DNA of 60,555 bases from Candidatus Kapaibacterium sp. Lineage in GTDB: Bacteria; Bacteroidota; Ignavibacteria; Kapaibacteriales; UBA2268. The notes below the pieces were generated by a model. That model was given only the letters and a program-made list of their open reading frames with translations, made no database searches and was not told the origin of the DNA. The stretch is taken from positions 1 through 60,555 of the forward strand of contig CALBDO010000016.1 in NCBI GenBank assembly GCA_937927515.1. Reading direction: 5' to 3'. Of this stretch, positions 17,053 to 25,722 are shown in pieces. Each line of letters opens with the position of its first letter. Within the stretch, counting starts at the first letter, position 1. The position numbers were made by a program, and so were the translations under genes.

Positions 17053-18665
17053 AATTTTCTTGTAAAAGAATTGATTAAAATAACAATAAAAATTATGAAA
17101 ATAAAGATAATCGAGGCTAAAGGCAAGGCATCTCCGATTTTTGTATAAATTGTTATATGCTCGATTAATGGTATATCAACAGCAAAGCCAACTCTTTGAT
17201 ATTGTGGTGCTTTCATAATTGTTTGACCCGTAGGAGAAATAGCCCCAGATATTCCAGTATTTGCACACCGAGCGACAAATCTGCGATTTTCGATTGCTCT
17301 GACAGTGGCGATAAGGTAGTGTTGCAATGGCCCAAAAGTATGGTCGTACCATCCGTCATTCGTGATGATTACCATTAGCTCGGCGCCCTTTTGTACAAAC
17401 GAGCGACAGTAATCTGGATATATCGACTCGATGCAGATAATTGGAGCAATATTGCACTCATTTGTAAGTGTTTTCATTTTAAGGACATTTTTTTCTTTCC
17501 CTTTTGCCCAACTTGAAATTCCCACGTTCCATTCCAAAAACGATTTAGCAAAGCCCAGAATTTCACCATAGGGTATTTGCTCTCCAAATGGAGTTAGTCT
17601 ATTTTTGTGATAAATTTGGAAGGTATTATCTGGATTTAAAAGCAGTATCGAGTTGTATGTGTCGTAGGGTTTGGTACTATCACCGAGGAAGTACTTTGTT
17701 GTGAACGAGGGTTTTTCCCCTGGTGAAAGAAAGCGAAAATCGGCAAAACCAGTTAGAAGCGAACTGTTTCCATTGAGCATTTGATAAAAATCGTCGAATT
17801 TGTGAAAAGCGTTGACTTCCAAGTCCAACAATGTAATGGCTGTCTCGCTCCAAATGAATAAATCGATTCCCTCGACCTTTGCGGAAAGAGAATCTTGTAT
17901 TTGCTTATGTATTAGGATTTGGGATAGAGCATTTGATTCCCACTTCCTCCATGGATTGATATTTGGCTGGATTATACCAACTCGGATTCTTTGTTCTTGC
18001 TTAATTAGGGTGTCGTACTTGAATTCTTGAATGCGAATCAATCCATAAAGATAGGGGAGGGCAAAGATAATTATTGCAAAGATAACGAACTTGTTTGTTA
18101 TAAATGCTTTTAAAGTATTATGCTTTTTTATCCTAAAATCCTCGATTGCCAAGTAAACGAAAACATTTACCAAAAGAATAAGAAAACTACAAAGCCACAC
18201 TCCCCCTATGTCGGCAATTTGTATCCAATAGTGGTTGTAAATTTGTGTATAGCCCAAGGTCAACCAAGGATAGGCAAGGTCGCCGAGACTATGTAGCCAT
18301 TCGAAAGCAAGCCAGATGAAAGGGAAAAGAGCAACAGCCCTTCGCCAGCCAATTTTATTTGCGAAGATGTTGAAGATAGCGAATGGAAACATAAATAGTA
18401 ACGGATGCACAAGAGCTACAGCAAATCCAGAGACGAAGAGATACGGGTCTGTATCTTTTTGCCAACTGCTTATCCACCAATTAGTTGCATAATGATATAT
18501 GAAAAATGTTGCATAAACAAGCCACCACTTTCTCTTCACTGAACGGAAAACTGAAAGAAGCGGTATGAAAGCAATGAATGAGAGGAGAAAAAAAGGATAG
18601 GGCGGGAAAGAGAGTGCAAGCAAAATACCAGTCGACAAGCCCAATAGGAAGTGTTTTCTTTTCAA
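17049..18665 (-). CDS. lnt: Apolipoprotein N-acyltransferase
   Basis: 538 residues. The N-terminal ~200 residues hold several membrane helices (LLGLSTGILLALSFPPYPF onward). The C-terminal nitrilase-type domain has the catalytic triad: Glu in FIWSETAI, Lys in YHKNRLTPFGEQIPYG and Cys in PIICIESIYPDYC. It adds the third acyl chain to outer-membrane lipoproteins at the inner membrane. It begins 2 bp after the tatD/OMP frame and overlaps hemL by 4 bp. Confidence 0.95.
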   Translation of the reverse strand: MKRKHFLLGLSTGILLALSFPPYPFFLLSFIAFIPLLSVFRSVKRKWWLVYATFFIYHYATNWWISSWQKDTDPYLFVSGFAVALVHPLLFMFPFAIFNIFANKIGWRRAVALFPFIWLAFEWLHSLGDLAYPWLTLGYTQIYNHYWIQIADIGGVWLCSFLILLVNVFVYLAIEDFRIKKHNTLKAFITNKFVIFAIIIFALPYLYGLIRIQEFKYDTLIKQEQRIRVGIIQPNINPWRKWESNALSQILIHKQIQDSLSAKVEGIDLFIWSETAITLLDLEVNAFHKFDDFYQMLNGNSSLLTGFADFRFLSPGEKPSFTTKYFLGDSTKPYDTYNSILLLNPDNTFQIYHKNRLTPFGEQIPYGEILGFAKSFLEWNVGISSWAKGKEKNVLKMKTLTNECNIAPIICIESIYPDYCRSFVQKGAELMVIITNDGWYDHTFGPLQHYLIATVRAIENRRFVARCANTGISGAISPTGQTIMKAPQYQRVGFAVDIPLIEHITIYTKIGDALPLASIIFIFIIFIVILINSFTRKL

Positions 18666-18667
18666 AG

Positions 18668-20098
18668 TTAGCGGAGGCTATTTAAAAATTCTGGATACCA
18701 ACTGAGGACGAGACGAGGCTGGGAATAATAGTAATAGGCGTCGACTTCTCGTTTCAATTCAACATCGTAAACATTTTTGTAATTGGATAAGTCGAAAATC
18801 ATAAGCCACTCGCCGGTGAGAGTGAACAAACCTACCCCTTGTATTGGTATGTTTGCCATAAAGCCAACACAAAAATTAAAGCCAATGCTCGATTTGAAAA
18901 CTCTATACGGATGCCCCAGATTTAAACTATTGAAAATATAACTCAATCCTGCACCACCATAGAAATTTACTCGCATCGATGGATTAATTAAGAAAATAGA
19001 GGTTAAGGTCAAAGTTCGGTATATAAAGGACAAGTCGGGATAATTGGTATCGCTATAACGGCGGTCGAAAGTGTATGTCATTTCTAATCTATTTATATTA
19101 AAGTCAATTGGAGAGAAGTTCAGGCTTGCACCATAGAAAAATTTACCTTCGTAAGCAGAGCTCCGCTCTTTATTTACTCCCGCATCATTCCAACTTTGGA
19201 AAATGACCAACGTATTGAAGCCAAAATTTGTTCCAATCCCAATAAACTTTTTGTATGGGTTCTCAATTTCTTCGTATTCATCCTCTTGGGCTTGTAGAGA
19301 AAATGGCGATAGGAACATTATTAAAAGGATAAGAACTAAATTAAAGAACTTTTTTGCATTTTCGGTTGTTATTTGAGCAAGTCTTTTCATTTCCAAACCC
19401 TTTATTTCTGAAATTTTTTGGGCAATCAAAGGTAAGCGAGCGGGTTCATTCCTTTTACCTCGGTATGGCACTGGTGCCATATACGGCGAGTCTGTTTCCA
19501 GAAAGAATCTTTCAATAGGCACATGCTCGACCACCTCCGCCAGTTTGCTATTTTTAAAAGTAATATTTCCAGTAAAGGAGACGTATCCTTGTAAATCTAA
19601 TGCCTTGCGGAGAAAATCCACATCTTGGGAAAAGCAATGAAGTACAAATTTCAAACTCCCATCTTGCTCTTCCTCGAGTATTTGTATCAGGTCTTCGTTT
19701 GCATTGCGATTATGAATAATTGCTGGCAAGTTGTACCTTTTCGCCAGGTGTAGTTGTCGGCGAAAAGTTTCTATTTGCTTTTCTCTTGGCGAAAAATCGT
19801 AATAATAGTCCAAACCGATTTCACCAATAGCAACAATTTTGGAGTTGGAACTATCCAAAATCTCTACCAATCTGCTTTCTACATTTGGATTAAATTCGCC
19901 TGCACTGTGGGGATGTATGCCAATAGCGCAGAAAACAGATTGGTTTTCTTGCGAAAGTTGTAAGACCTTATCGAGGTTCGAGCTATCGATAGAAGGAACG
20001 ACGAAAGCAACGACACCATTTTCGCTCGCTCGTCGGAGTGCAATCTCTCTATCGGTGTCGAATTCTGGAGAGTCCAAATGGCAATGTGTGTCAATCAT
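18668..20098 (-). CDS. tatD: TatD-family metal hydrolase fused in frame to an outer-membrane protein (probable one-base anomaly)
   Basis: A 476-codon frame. Residues 1-252 are a complete TatD nuclease with metal ligands intact: DTHCHLD, GEIGLDYYYD, IIHNRNA, VLHCFSQD and LETDSPYMAP. Normal TatD ends here. The frame then continues through KKFFNLVLILLIMFLSPFSL, a signal peptide ending in AQ, into a ~210-residue outer-membrane beta-barrel. The junction has a run of six A (19355-19350 on the minus strand). With seven A, TatD would end in ENAKKVL plus TAA at 19343-19341, and a separate gene would start at the ATG at 19359 with MQKKFFNLV. I believe these are two overlapping genes joined by a sequencing error, a true deletion or slippage. 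Confidence 0.85.
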   Translation of the reverse strand: MIDTHCHLDSPEFDTDREIALRRASENGVVAFVVPSIDSSNLDKVLQLSQENQSVFCAIGIHPHSAGEFNPNVESRLVEILDSSNSKIVAIGEIGLDYYYDFSPREKQIETFRRQLHLAKRYNLPAIIHNRNANEDLIQILEEEQDGSLKFVLHCFSQDVDFLRKALDLQGYVSFTGNITFKNSKLAEVVEHVPIERFFLETDSPYMAPVPYRGKRNEPARLPLIAQKISEIKGLEMKRLAQITTENAKKFFNLVLILLIMFLSPFSLQAQEDEYEEIENPYKKFIGIGTNFGFNTLVIFQSWNDAGVNKERSSAYEGKFFYGASLNFSPIDFNINRLEMTYTFDRRYSDTNYPDLSFIYRTLTLTSIFLINPSMRVNFYGGAGLSYIFNSLNLGHPYRVFKSSIGFNFCVGFMANIPIQGVGLFTLTGEWLMIFDLSNYKNVYDVELKREVDAYYYYSQPRLVLSWYPEFLNSLR

Positions 20099-20570
20099 TA
20101 CCTTTTTGCAGTTTGGTTAATTCCTGAATAATTTCATCCACGTGCCCGTCGACCGTTACCTTTGGATTGACATATTGGATTGTTCCATTTGGGTCGATGA
20201 TATATGTGGTGCGAATCACCCCGAGATATTTTTTGCCATACATAGATTTTTCGCCGAGGACATCGTAAAGCTTGCAAATTTCCTTGTCTGTATCGGCAAC
20301 AAGATGAAAGTTCAAGTTGTGCTTTGCTTTGAAATTCTTGTGGGACTTGGCGGAGTCTGGACTGACTCCAATTACCTCTGCATTGTAATTGGTTATGCGT
20401 TCATAATTATCGCGAAAATCGCAAGCTTCGCGGGTGCATCCCGAGGTGTTGTCCTTTGGATAGAAATAAAGCACAAGCCACTTTCCGCGGTAATCACTTA
20501 ATTTGATTTGCTCCTCGCTGTCTGTAACTCCGACAAAATCTGGGGCAATTTCACCTACTTTCAGTGCCAT
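20091..20570 (-). CDS. bcp: Thioredoxin-dependent peroxiredoxin (Bcp/PrxQ type)
   Basis: 159 residues. The peroxidatic Cys45 and resolving Cys50 lie in DNTSGCTREACDF, the five-residue spacing of alpha-helical PrxQ/Bcp enzymes. Further family features are GEIAPDFVGVTDSEEQIKL, the Arg in VIRTTYIIDPNG and the C-terminal helix. It reduces hydroperoxides in the cytoplasm using thioredoxin. It overlaps tatD by 8 bp and is the first gene of the operon that runs to ribD. Confidence 0.95.
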   Translation of the reverse strand: MALKVGEIAPDFVGVTDSEEQIKLSDYRGKWLVLYFYPKDNTSGCTREACDFRDNYERITNYNAEVIGVSPDSAKSHKNFKAKHNLNFHLVADTDKEICKLYDVLGEKSMYGKKYLGVIRTTYIIDPNGTIQYVNPKVTVDGHVDEIIQELTKLQKGND

Positions 20571-20622
20571 ACATTCCTCAAATAAAGTTAAATTAGTTTA
20601 AACGAACGAAATTGCTTTAAAT

Positions 20623-20901
20623 TTAGAATTTTGCCTTGTAAAAGTAAAAATAATAAAAAATTGCTTCGGGAATTAACACAATAAGAAGCGATAGAGTGTC
20701 GGCGGTAAAATATGGCGATATGGGTTCTCTTGGATAAATTAGTTGTGCCAATGGACTGGAAATAGTCCACAAAATCACGAAAACGAAGACTAAAATTGCA
20801 AATGATAGAAAAGCCAGCTTCAATCCCTTTTCTTGATATACTTTTGTAAACGCATAGCTCCAAGCAAGAATATGTAAGTAGAAAATTAAAGTTTCTATCA
20901 T
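20623..20901 (-). CDS. Small membrane protein of unknown function
   Basis: 92 residues from the ATG at 20901. A longer frame from 21003 would run into the divergent cutA gene and is unlikely. Three hydrophobic segments are visible: IETLIFYLHILAWSYAF, LAFLSFAILVFVFVILW and LSLLIVLIPEAIFYYF. I recognise no family. No Shine-Dalgarno is obvious. The divergent cutA starts only 47 bp away. Confidence 0.6.
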   Translation of the reverse strand: MIETLIFYLHILAWSYAFTKVYQEKGLKLAFLSFAILVFVFVILWTISSPLAQLIYPREPISPYFTADTLSLLIVLIPEAIFYYFYFYKAKF

Positions 20902-20947
20902 ATAGAAAAAGTTTATTAAATTGCAAATTATTAAATTATAAAAATTT

Positions 20948-21274
20948 ATGATTATGGAAACGAAGTTTCTACTTGTTTTAACAACTGTTGAAAATTTTCT
21001 CATCTCGCATCAAATTTCGAAAATACTTATCACAGAGCAACTTGCTGCTTGCTGTACAATAATTCAAAATGGTTTATCAGTCTTCTTCTGGGATGGGAAG
21101 CTCGAGGAACGCAAAGAAAATTTACTTTTGATTAAAACAACAGAAGATAAATACAAACAATTGGAACAAAGACTACGCGAACTGCACTCCGATAAGGTGC
21201 CAGAGATTATTGCAGTACCCATCGTGAACGGATTAGAAGATTATCTTGGGTGGGTCCGCGATACAGTGAAATGA
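20948..21274 (+). CDS. cutA: Divalent-cation tolerance protein CutA
   Basis: 108 residues, normal for the family. Family features: LAACCTII, the Trp in SVFFWDGKLEE, LLLIKTTEDKY and PEIIAVPIVNGLEDYLGWV. CutA1 forms very stable trimers; its role in copper tolerance is still debated. An ATG two codons downstream (20954) is an equally good start. Next gene murC follows after 43 bp. Confidence 0.93.
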   Translation: MIMETKFLLVLTTVENFLISHQISKILITEQLAACCTIIQNGLSVFFWDGKLEERKENLLLIKTTEDKYKQLEQRLRELHSDKVPEIIAVPIVNGLEDYLGWVRDTVK

Positions 21275-21317
21275 GTCATATTTTGCAAAGGATTGAGATT
21301 AATAACTTTTTGGAAGA

Positions 21318-22706
21318 ATGAAGAAGGGCTTTTTTACTGCTGTAAAAAGAATACACCTAGTTGGAATAGGCGGAATTGGAATGAGCGGAATTGCAGAAGT
21401 GCTTCACCGACGTGGATTCATTGTCTCTGGCTCCGATATCAAAGAATCAGAAAATACTTCGTATCTGAAGAAACTTGGCATAGATGTTTTTATCGGACAT
21501 CGAGCCGAAAACATTCAAGATGCCGAAGTTGTAGTTTACTCCAGTGCAATTAATCCAGAGGCGAATCCAGAGACTAATTATGCTCGAACGTTAGGAATAC
21601 CAACGATTCGTAGGGCAGAGATGCTTGCAGAAATTACTCGGTTGAATTACACTGTCGCTATTTCGGGGACACACGGCAAAACCACAACAACCTCGATGTG
21701 TGGTCACTTGCTTGTCAGTGCTGGATTCGACCCTACCATTATTGTTGGGGGGCGGCTACGCTCCTTTGGTGGCATCAATGCCAGACTTGGAAATGGCGAA
21801 TGGACAGTCCTCGAAGCAGATGAATACGACCGCTCTTTCCTACAGTTGCTCCCGACAATTGCTGTTGTAAACAACATCGAACCAGAGCATTTGGACATTT
21901 ACAAGGATTTCGAGGATATCAAGGCTACCTTCGCTGAATTTTTAAATAAAGTGCCTTTTTATGGATTGGTTGTTGCTGGTATAGACAACAACGGTGTAAA
22001 AGAAATTCTAAAGGATATACACCGTAAAGTGGTAACTTTCGGATTGTCCAGGCTTGCAGATTTTCGTGCCGAAAATATAGTCTTTGCCGAATCTCAGACC
22101 TATTTCGAGTGCTATCATAATTCGATTAGCCTCGGGAGGTTTATTCTGAATATACCTGGACCGCATAATGTAAAGAACGCTTTAGCTACAATTGCAGTTG
22201 GTACCCAACTTGGCATTGATATAGAAACAATTAGGCAAACGCTTCTGGAATTTTCAGGCGTCCATCGTCGATTTGAAATAAAATTGGACCAAAATGGAAT
22301 ATTGGTCGTCGATGATTATGCCCACCATCCAAGTGAGGTCTCGGCAACTCTTCTTGCTGCAAGAACTGGGTGGAATAGAAGAATTATTGCAATTTTTCAA
22401 CCGCATACTTATACCCGCACTCTTGCGTTGGCGAAAGAGTTTGGTTCTGCTTTCGACCAAGCGGACATTTTGATTGTAACGGATGTATACCCAGCCCGCG
22501 AAGAGCCAATCGAAGGTGTTACTGGCATGCTTGTTGCCGAAAACGCAAAACAATTTGGACACAAGAGTGTTTATTATGTTCCAAATCTCGACGAGGTAGT
22601 CCCAAAGGTTTTGGAATTGCTACGCGAAGGTGATATGGTTATAACTCTCGGCGCTGGGAGTATTTGGAAAGTTGCAGAGGAGCTCTGCCAAAAAATTTTG
22701 TCTTGA
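21318..22706 (+). CDS. murC: UDP-N-acetylmuramate--L-alanine ligase
   Basis: 462 residues, the usual MurC length. It adds L-alanine to UDP-MurNAc in the cytoplasmic stage of peptidoglycan synthesis. Domains in order: N-terminal UDP-binding HLVGIGGIGMSGIAEVL, central ATPase with P-loop SGTHGKTTTTSM, and C-terminal domain beginning near the FSGVHRRFEI segment with DDYAHHPSEV. It is not in a division/cell-wall gene cluster here, which is unusual for this gene. Confidence 0.97.
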   Translation: MKKGFFTAVKRIHLVGIGGIGMSGIAEVLHRRGFIVSGSDIKESENTSYLKKLGIDVFIGHRAENIQDAEVVVYSSAINPEANPETNYARTLGIPTIRRAEMLAEITRLNYTVAISGTHGKTTTTSMCGHLLVSAGFDPTIIVGGRLRSFGGINARLGNGEWTVLEADEYDRSFLQLLPTIAVVNNIEPEHLDIYKDFEDIKATFAEFLNKVPFYGLVVAGIDNNGVKEILKDIHRKVVTFGLSRLADFRAENIVFAESQTYFECYHNSISLGRFILNIPGPHNVKNALATIAVGTQLGIDIETIRQTLLEFSGVHRRFEIKLDQNGILVVDDYAHHPSEVSATLLAARTGWNRRIIAIFQPHTYTRTLALAKEFGSAFDQADILIVTDVYPAREEPIEGVTGMLVAENAKQFGHKSVYYVPNLDEVVPKVLELLREGDMVITLGAGSIWKVAEELCQKILS

Positions 22707-22921
22707 ACTCAAATTCCTTTGATAAACGATTTGCAACAAACACACTTACACAACCTACAAACCAAGAAAAACAACAGTTGCATTTCCAACATTTCAACAA
22801 CAAAATTGAATCAATGCAGTTTAGAGAAATTTCTGAACTTTGAGATATTTTAATAACTTGTTTGCTATTAAGAAAATAATAATTTAATTTTGCTTTTTGT
22901 TGAATAGATTAATTTCGTAAA

Positions 22922-23230
22922 ATGGTACTTGTAGAATTTGCTATGTTTCCGACAGACAAAGGCGAAAGCGTAAGTAAATATGTATCGCAAGTGATAGACC
23001 ATATTGATAAAAGCGGATTAAATTACAAACTCACACCGATGGGAACAATACTCGAAGGAACCTGGGACGAGGTGTTTAAAGTAATTGGGGAATGCTTCAA
23101 AATCTTGGAAAATCAATCAAATCGAATTTACTCGGTAATCAAAGTGGACTATCGGAAGGGAACCGAAAGCAGAATGCAATCGAAAGTAGAAAAGGTGAAG
23201 GAAATTTTGCAAAGAGAAGTGAAGACTTAA
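22922..23230 (+). CDS. MTH1187 family thiamine-binding protein
   Basis: 102 residues of the UPF0045/MTH1187 (YqgV) fold: VEFAMFPTDKGESVSKYVSQV, then YKLTPMGTILEG, then YSVIKVDYRKG. Members bind thiamine or related pyrimidines as small cytoplasmic tetramers. The 215 bp gap upstream shows no riboswitch-like structure that I can recognise. Confidence 0.88.
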   Translation: MVLVEFAMFPTDKGESVSKYVSQVIDHIDKSGLNYKLTPMGTILEGTWDEVFKVIGECFKILENQSNRIYSVIKVDYRKGTESRMQSKVEKVKEILQREVKT

Positions 23231-23367
23231 AAATAAAATTCATTTTAATTCGAGTATAATTAATTAGATTGCATTAAATTGAAAAGTTTAAAAAATAGCA
23301 TAAGACGTAGGGATTGAGTGTGTATCATTGTATATAGTTGGTTTTTGAATTATTTAGAGGTTACGAA

Positions 23368-23784
23368 ATGGCAGGAAGAAGTCTAAACAAAGCACAATTG
23401 ATTGGGAATGTGGGAAAAGACCCTGAGCTAAGGAAGACCCCACAAGGCAATAGCGTATGCACATTGCGAGTAGCGACGACTGAATTTTATCGAGGAAAGG
23501 ACGGCGAGCGAAGAGAAATTACCGATTGGCACAGCGTGGTTCTATGGGACAGGCTTGCAGAGATAGCTGTACAAAAAATCAAGAAGAGCGACAAAATCTA
23601 TGTGGAAGGCAAACTTCGAACTCGCTCATTCGAAAAGGATGGTATCCGAAAGTCTGTTACAGAAATTATTGCCCAGAATATTATTATTCTTAGTCGTAAG
23701 AAGCAGTCTGCCCAAGCCTCCTCCGACGAAGGCTTTACAATCGACTATCCAAGCGACTACAACCCAGAAAATTCTGAAACTTAA
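23368..23784 (+). CDS. ssb: Single-stranded DNA-binding protein (first of two), lacking the acidic C-terminal tip
   Basis: 138 residues from the ATG at 23368, which has GAGG eight bases upstream; a longer frame from 23338 lacks this. The OB fold is typical: LNKAQLIGNVGKDPELR, TDWHSVVLWDRLAEIA, YVEGKLRTRSFEKDG and EIIAQNIIILS. The C-terminus is DYNPENSET and lacks the conserved acidic-Pro-Phe tip that recruits partners. A second ssb with that tip follows, so the two copies may have split roles. Confidence 0.92.
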   Translation: MAGRSLNKAQLIGNVGKDPELRKTPQGNSVCTLRVATTEFYRGKDGERREITDWHSVVLWDRLAEIAVQKIKKSDKIYVEGKLRTRSFEKDGIRKSVTEIIAQNIIILSRKKQSAQASSDEGFTIDYPSDYNPENSET

Positions 23785-23794
23785 TACAATTTAA

Positions 23795-23823
23795 CGGCTG
23801 TCCTGGCTTTTCCAGGACAGTCG
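23795..23823 (+). terminator. Strong hairpin between the two ssb genes
   Basis: A perfect 9 bp stem CTGTCCTGG/CCAGGACAG (23798-23806 with 23812-23820), extendable to 12 pairs with one G-T, has the loop CTTTT. TATATATTT follows instead of a pure T-run, so it may terminate weakly, attenuate or protect the mRNA between the ssb genes. Confidence 0.6.
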
Positions 23824-23842
23824 TATATATTTCGAGGTACTT

Positions 23843-24313
23843 ATGCCATTTTCAATGAACAAAGTCATAATAATTGGTAGACTGGGAAGCGAACCTGAAT
23901 TCAGAACTTCACCCCAGGGGGTAAATATTTGTCGTTTTAGAGTTGCTACAAACGAAAGATACAAAGACCGTAATGGGGAATGGAAGGAAGAAACTGAATG
24001 GCATAATGTTGTTGCATTTGGTTCAATTGCAGAAACCGCAAACAAACTACTGAAAAAAGGACATAGGGTATGTGTGGAGGGACGCAACAAGACCCGTTCT
24101 TATGAAAAAAATGGCGAAACTCACTACATCACAGAAATTATCGCTCGTTCTTTAGTATTTCTCGAAGGGAAAGGCGAGAAAGAATATGTCGAATCAACTG
24201 CCTCCTACCAAGAATTTGCAGACCCAACTTCCTTCTACATTAATGACGCTATAAATACTTCTATCTCCGACATTGAACAAATGCCACCAGAGGAGGACGA
24301 CATACCTTTCTGA
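23843..24313 (+). CDS. ssb: Single-stranded DNA-binding protein (second copy) with canonical C-terminal tip
   Basis: 156 residues. OB fold: MNKVIIIGRLGSEPEFR, ETEWHNVVAFGSIAE, KKGHRVCVEGRNKTRSYEKNG and EIIARSLVFLEG. It ends in PPEEDDIPF, the acidic tip that binds replication and repair proteins. It is the better candidate for the housekeeping SSB. The HAD gene begins 2 bp after its stop, so the run to cmk is probably co-transcribed. Confidence 0.94.
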   Translation: MPFSMNKVIIIGRLGSEPEFRTSPQGVNICRFRVATNERYKDRNGEWKEETEWHNVVAFGSIAETANKLLKKGHRVCVEGRNKTRSYEKNGETHYITEIIARSLVFLEGKGEKEYVESTASYQEFADPTSFYINDAINTSISDIEQMPPEEDDIPF

Positions 24314-24315
24314 AA

Positions 24316-25011
24316 ATGGGACCAATTCTCGTCTTATTCGATATCGACGGTACCATCCTAAAAGTTCAAGATGGTCTTTCAAAAAGTATTTTTCAAAAAG
24401 TTTTTTGCAATTTCTTCGACCGTGAACAATTACCCCTTGATTTCGATTTTGCTGGATTGACAGATTTAGAAATACTTTACCGTTTGTCTGTGCTTTATAA
24501 TGTAGATTTCAGCTTGGTCGAAGCAAATCTCGATTCGATTTGGATGAGTATTTTAAGCGAATTTAAAGAAAAATGCAAGCTAAAAGAAATTCTTTTATGC
24601 CCCTATGTAAGGGAATTTATTGAAAAATTAAGTAAATACGAGAATGTTGTTCTTGGGCTACTAACTGGTAATTTTAAAGAATCGGCTTACTATAAATTAC
24701 AATTAGTAGATTTGGATAGATACTTTCCATTTGGAGCGTTCGGTAACGAAAGCATCAATAGGTCTAAATTGCACAAAATTGCAATCGCAAGAGCAAACGA
24801 GCATTTCTCGAAGCAGATTTTCAACATTGAAAATACTTTTGTCATCGGTGATTCCATTGCAGATATAATTTCTGCAAAGGAAAATGGAATCAAAGTTATA
24901 GCTGTTGCAACTGGCACAACCAATGCAAACGTACTTGATGAACTCGAGCCAAATCTTGTTGTTAAAGACTTTAACGAATGGAAGCGAATAATAGACTTTT
25001 TACAAATATGA
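24316..25011 (+). CDS. HAD-superfamily phosphatase
   Basis: 231 residues. HAD motifs are complete: motif I FDIDGTILK with nucleophile Asp, motif II LLTGN, and motif IV GDSIADIISA. The alpha-helical cap lies between motifs I and II as in phosphoglycolate phosphatase-like enzymes, but the substrate cannot be read from sequence. It overlaps cmk by 4 bp (ATGA). Confidence 0.88.
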   Translation: MGPILVLFDIDGTILKVQDGLSKSIFQKVFCNFFDREQLPLDFDFAGLTDLEILYRLSVLYNVDFSLVEANLDSIWMSILSEFKEKCKLKEILLCPYVREFIEKLSKYENVVLGLLTGNFKESAYYKLQLVDLDRYFPFGAFGNESINRSKLHKIAIARANEHFSKQIFNIENTFVIGDSIADIISAKENGIKVIAVATGTTNANVLDELEPNLVVKDFNEWKRIIDFLQI

Positions 25012-25685
25012 GCAGAAAAATTGTCGTTGCCATTGATGGTCCTGCAGGCTCTGGTAAAAGTACAACTGCTCGCCTATTAGCAAAGAAGCTGGGGTATATT
25101 TATATCGACACCGGCGCTATGTATCGAGCAGTTACTTTATTTTGGCTAAGGAAGAACCTGCCTCTGGATGAAGAAATTATTTGTAAACTCTTGCCAAATA
25201 TATCTATTAATTTTGAGAATGATGCTGGTGTCCTTAAAATTTATCTTAATTCCGAGGATGTAACCAATGAGATACGTACACCAGAAGTGACAAACAACGT
25301 CAGCCCTGTGAGTGCAATTAAATGCGTACGGGAATTTTTGGTTGCTCAGCAAAGGAAATTAGGAGAAGATGGTGGTGTCGTAATGGATGGTAGGGACATT
25401 GGCACGGTTGTATTTCCCGATGCAGAGCTGAAAATCTACTTGGTGGCAAGCCTTGAAGCAAGGATTCAGCGCCGCCTGTTAGAGCTAAACCAAAAAGGAG
25501 CAGAAGTCACATTTGAAGAAGTTCGAAAGCAAATAGTCGAGCGCGACATCATCGACTCGACTCGCCAGCACAGCCCTTTGCAAAAAGCCCAAGATGCTAT
25601 CGAAATAGATACAACAAATCTTTCAATCGAAGAGCAAGTCGATATTGTCTACAAACTTGCATTGCAAAAAATAAATAATTTATAA
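25008..25685 (+). CDS. cmk: Cytidylate kinase
   Basis: 225 residues from the ATG that overlaps the HAD stop; a longer frame from 24978 is unlikely. It phosphorylates CMP and dCMP. P-loop AIDGPAGSGKSTTA, then YIDTGAMYRAVTLF, the nucleotide-binding VVMDGRDIGTVVFPDAELKIYL, and the lid with RQHSPLQKAQDAIEIDTT. Length and motifs are standard. Confidence 0.96.
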   Translation: MSRKIVVAIDGPAGSGKSTTARLLAKKLGYIYIDTGAMYRAVTLFWLRKNLPLDEEIICKLLPNISINFENDAGVLKIYLNSEDVTNEIRTPEVTNNVSPVSAIKCVREFLVAQQRKLGEDGGVVMDGRDIGTVVFPDAELKIYLVASLEARIQRRLLELNQKGAEVTFEEVRKQIVERDIIDSTRQHSPLQKAQDAIEIDTTNLSIEEQVDIVYKLALQKINNL

Positions 25686-25722
25686 TCTTTATCGTTTCTA
25701 ACTTTTATTTTAGTATATCTTA

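Noticed and set aside
22707-22921. Thiamine riboswitch upstream of the thiamine-binding protein gene
   Set aside because: I found no TPP-box-like CTGAGA and no stable multi-helix structure; the gap is AT-rich and plain.
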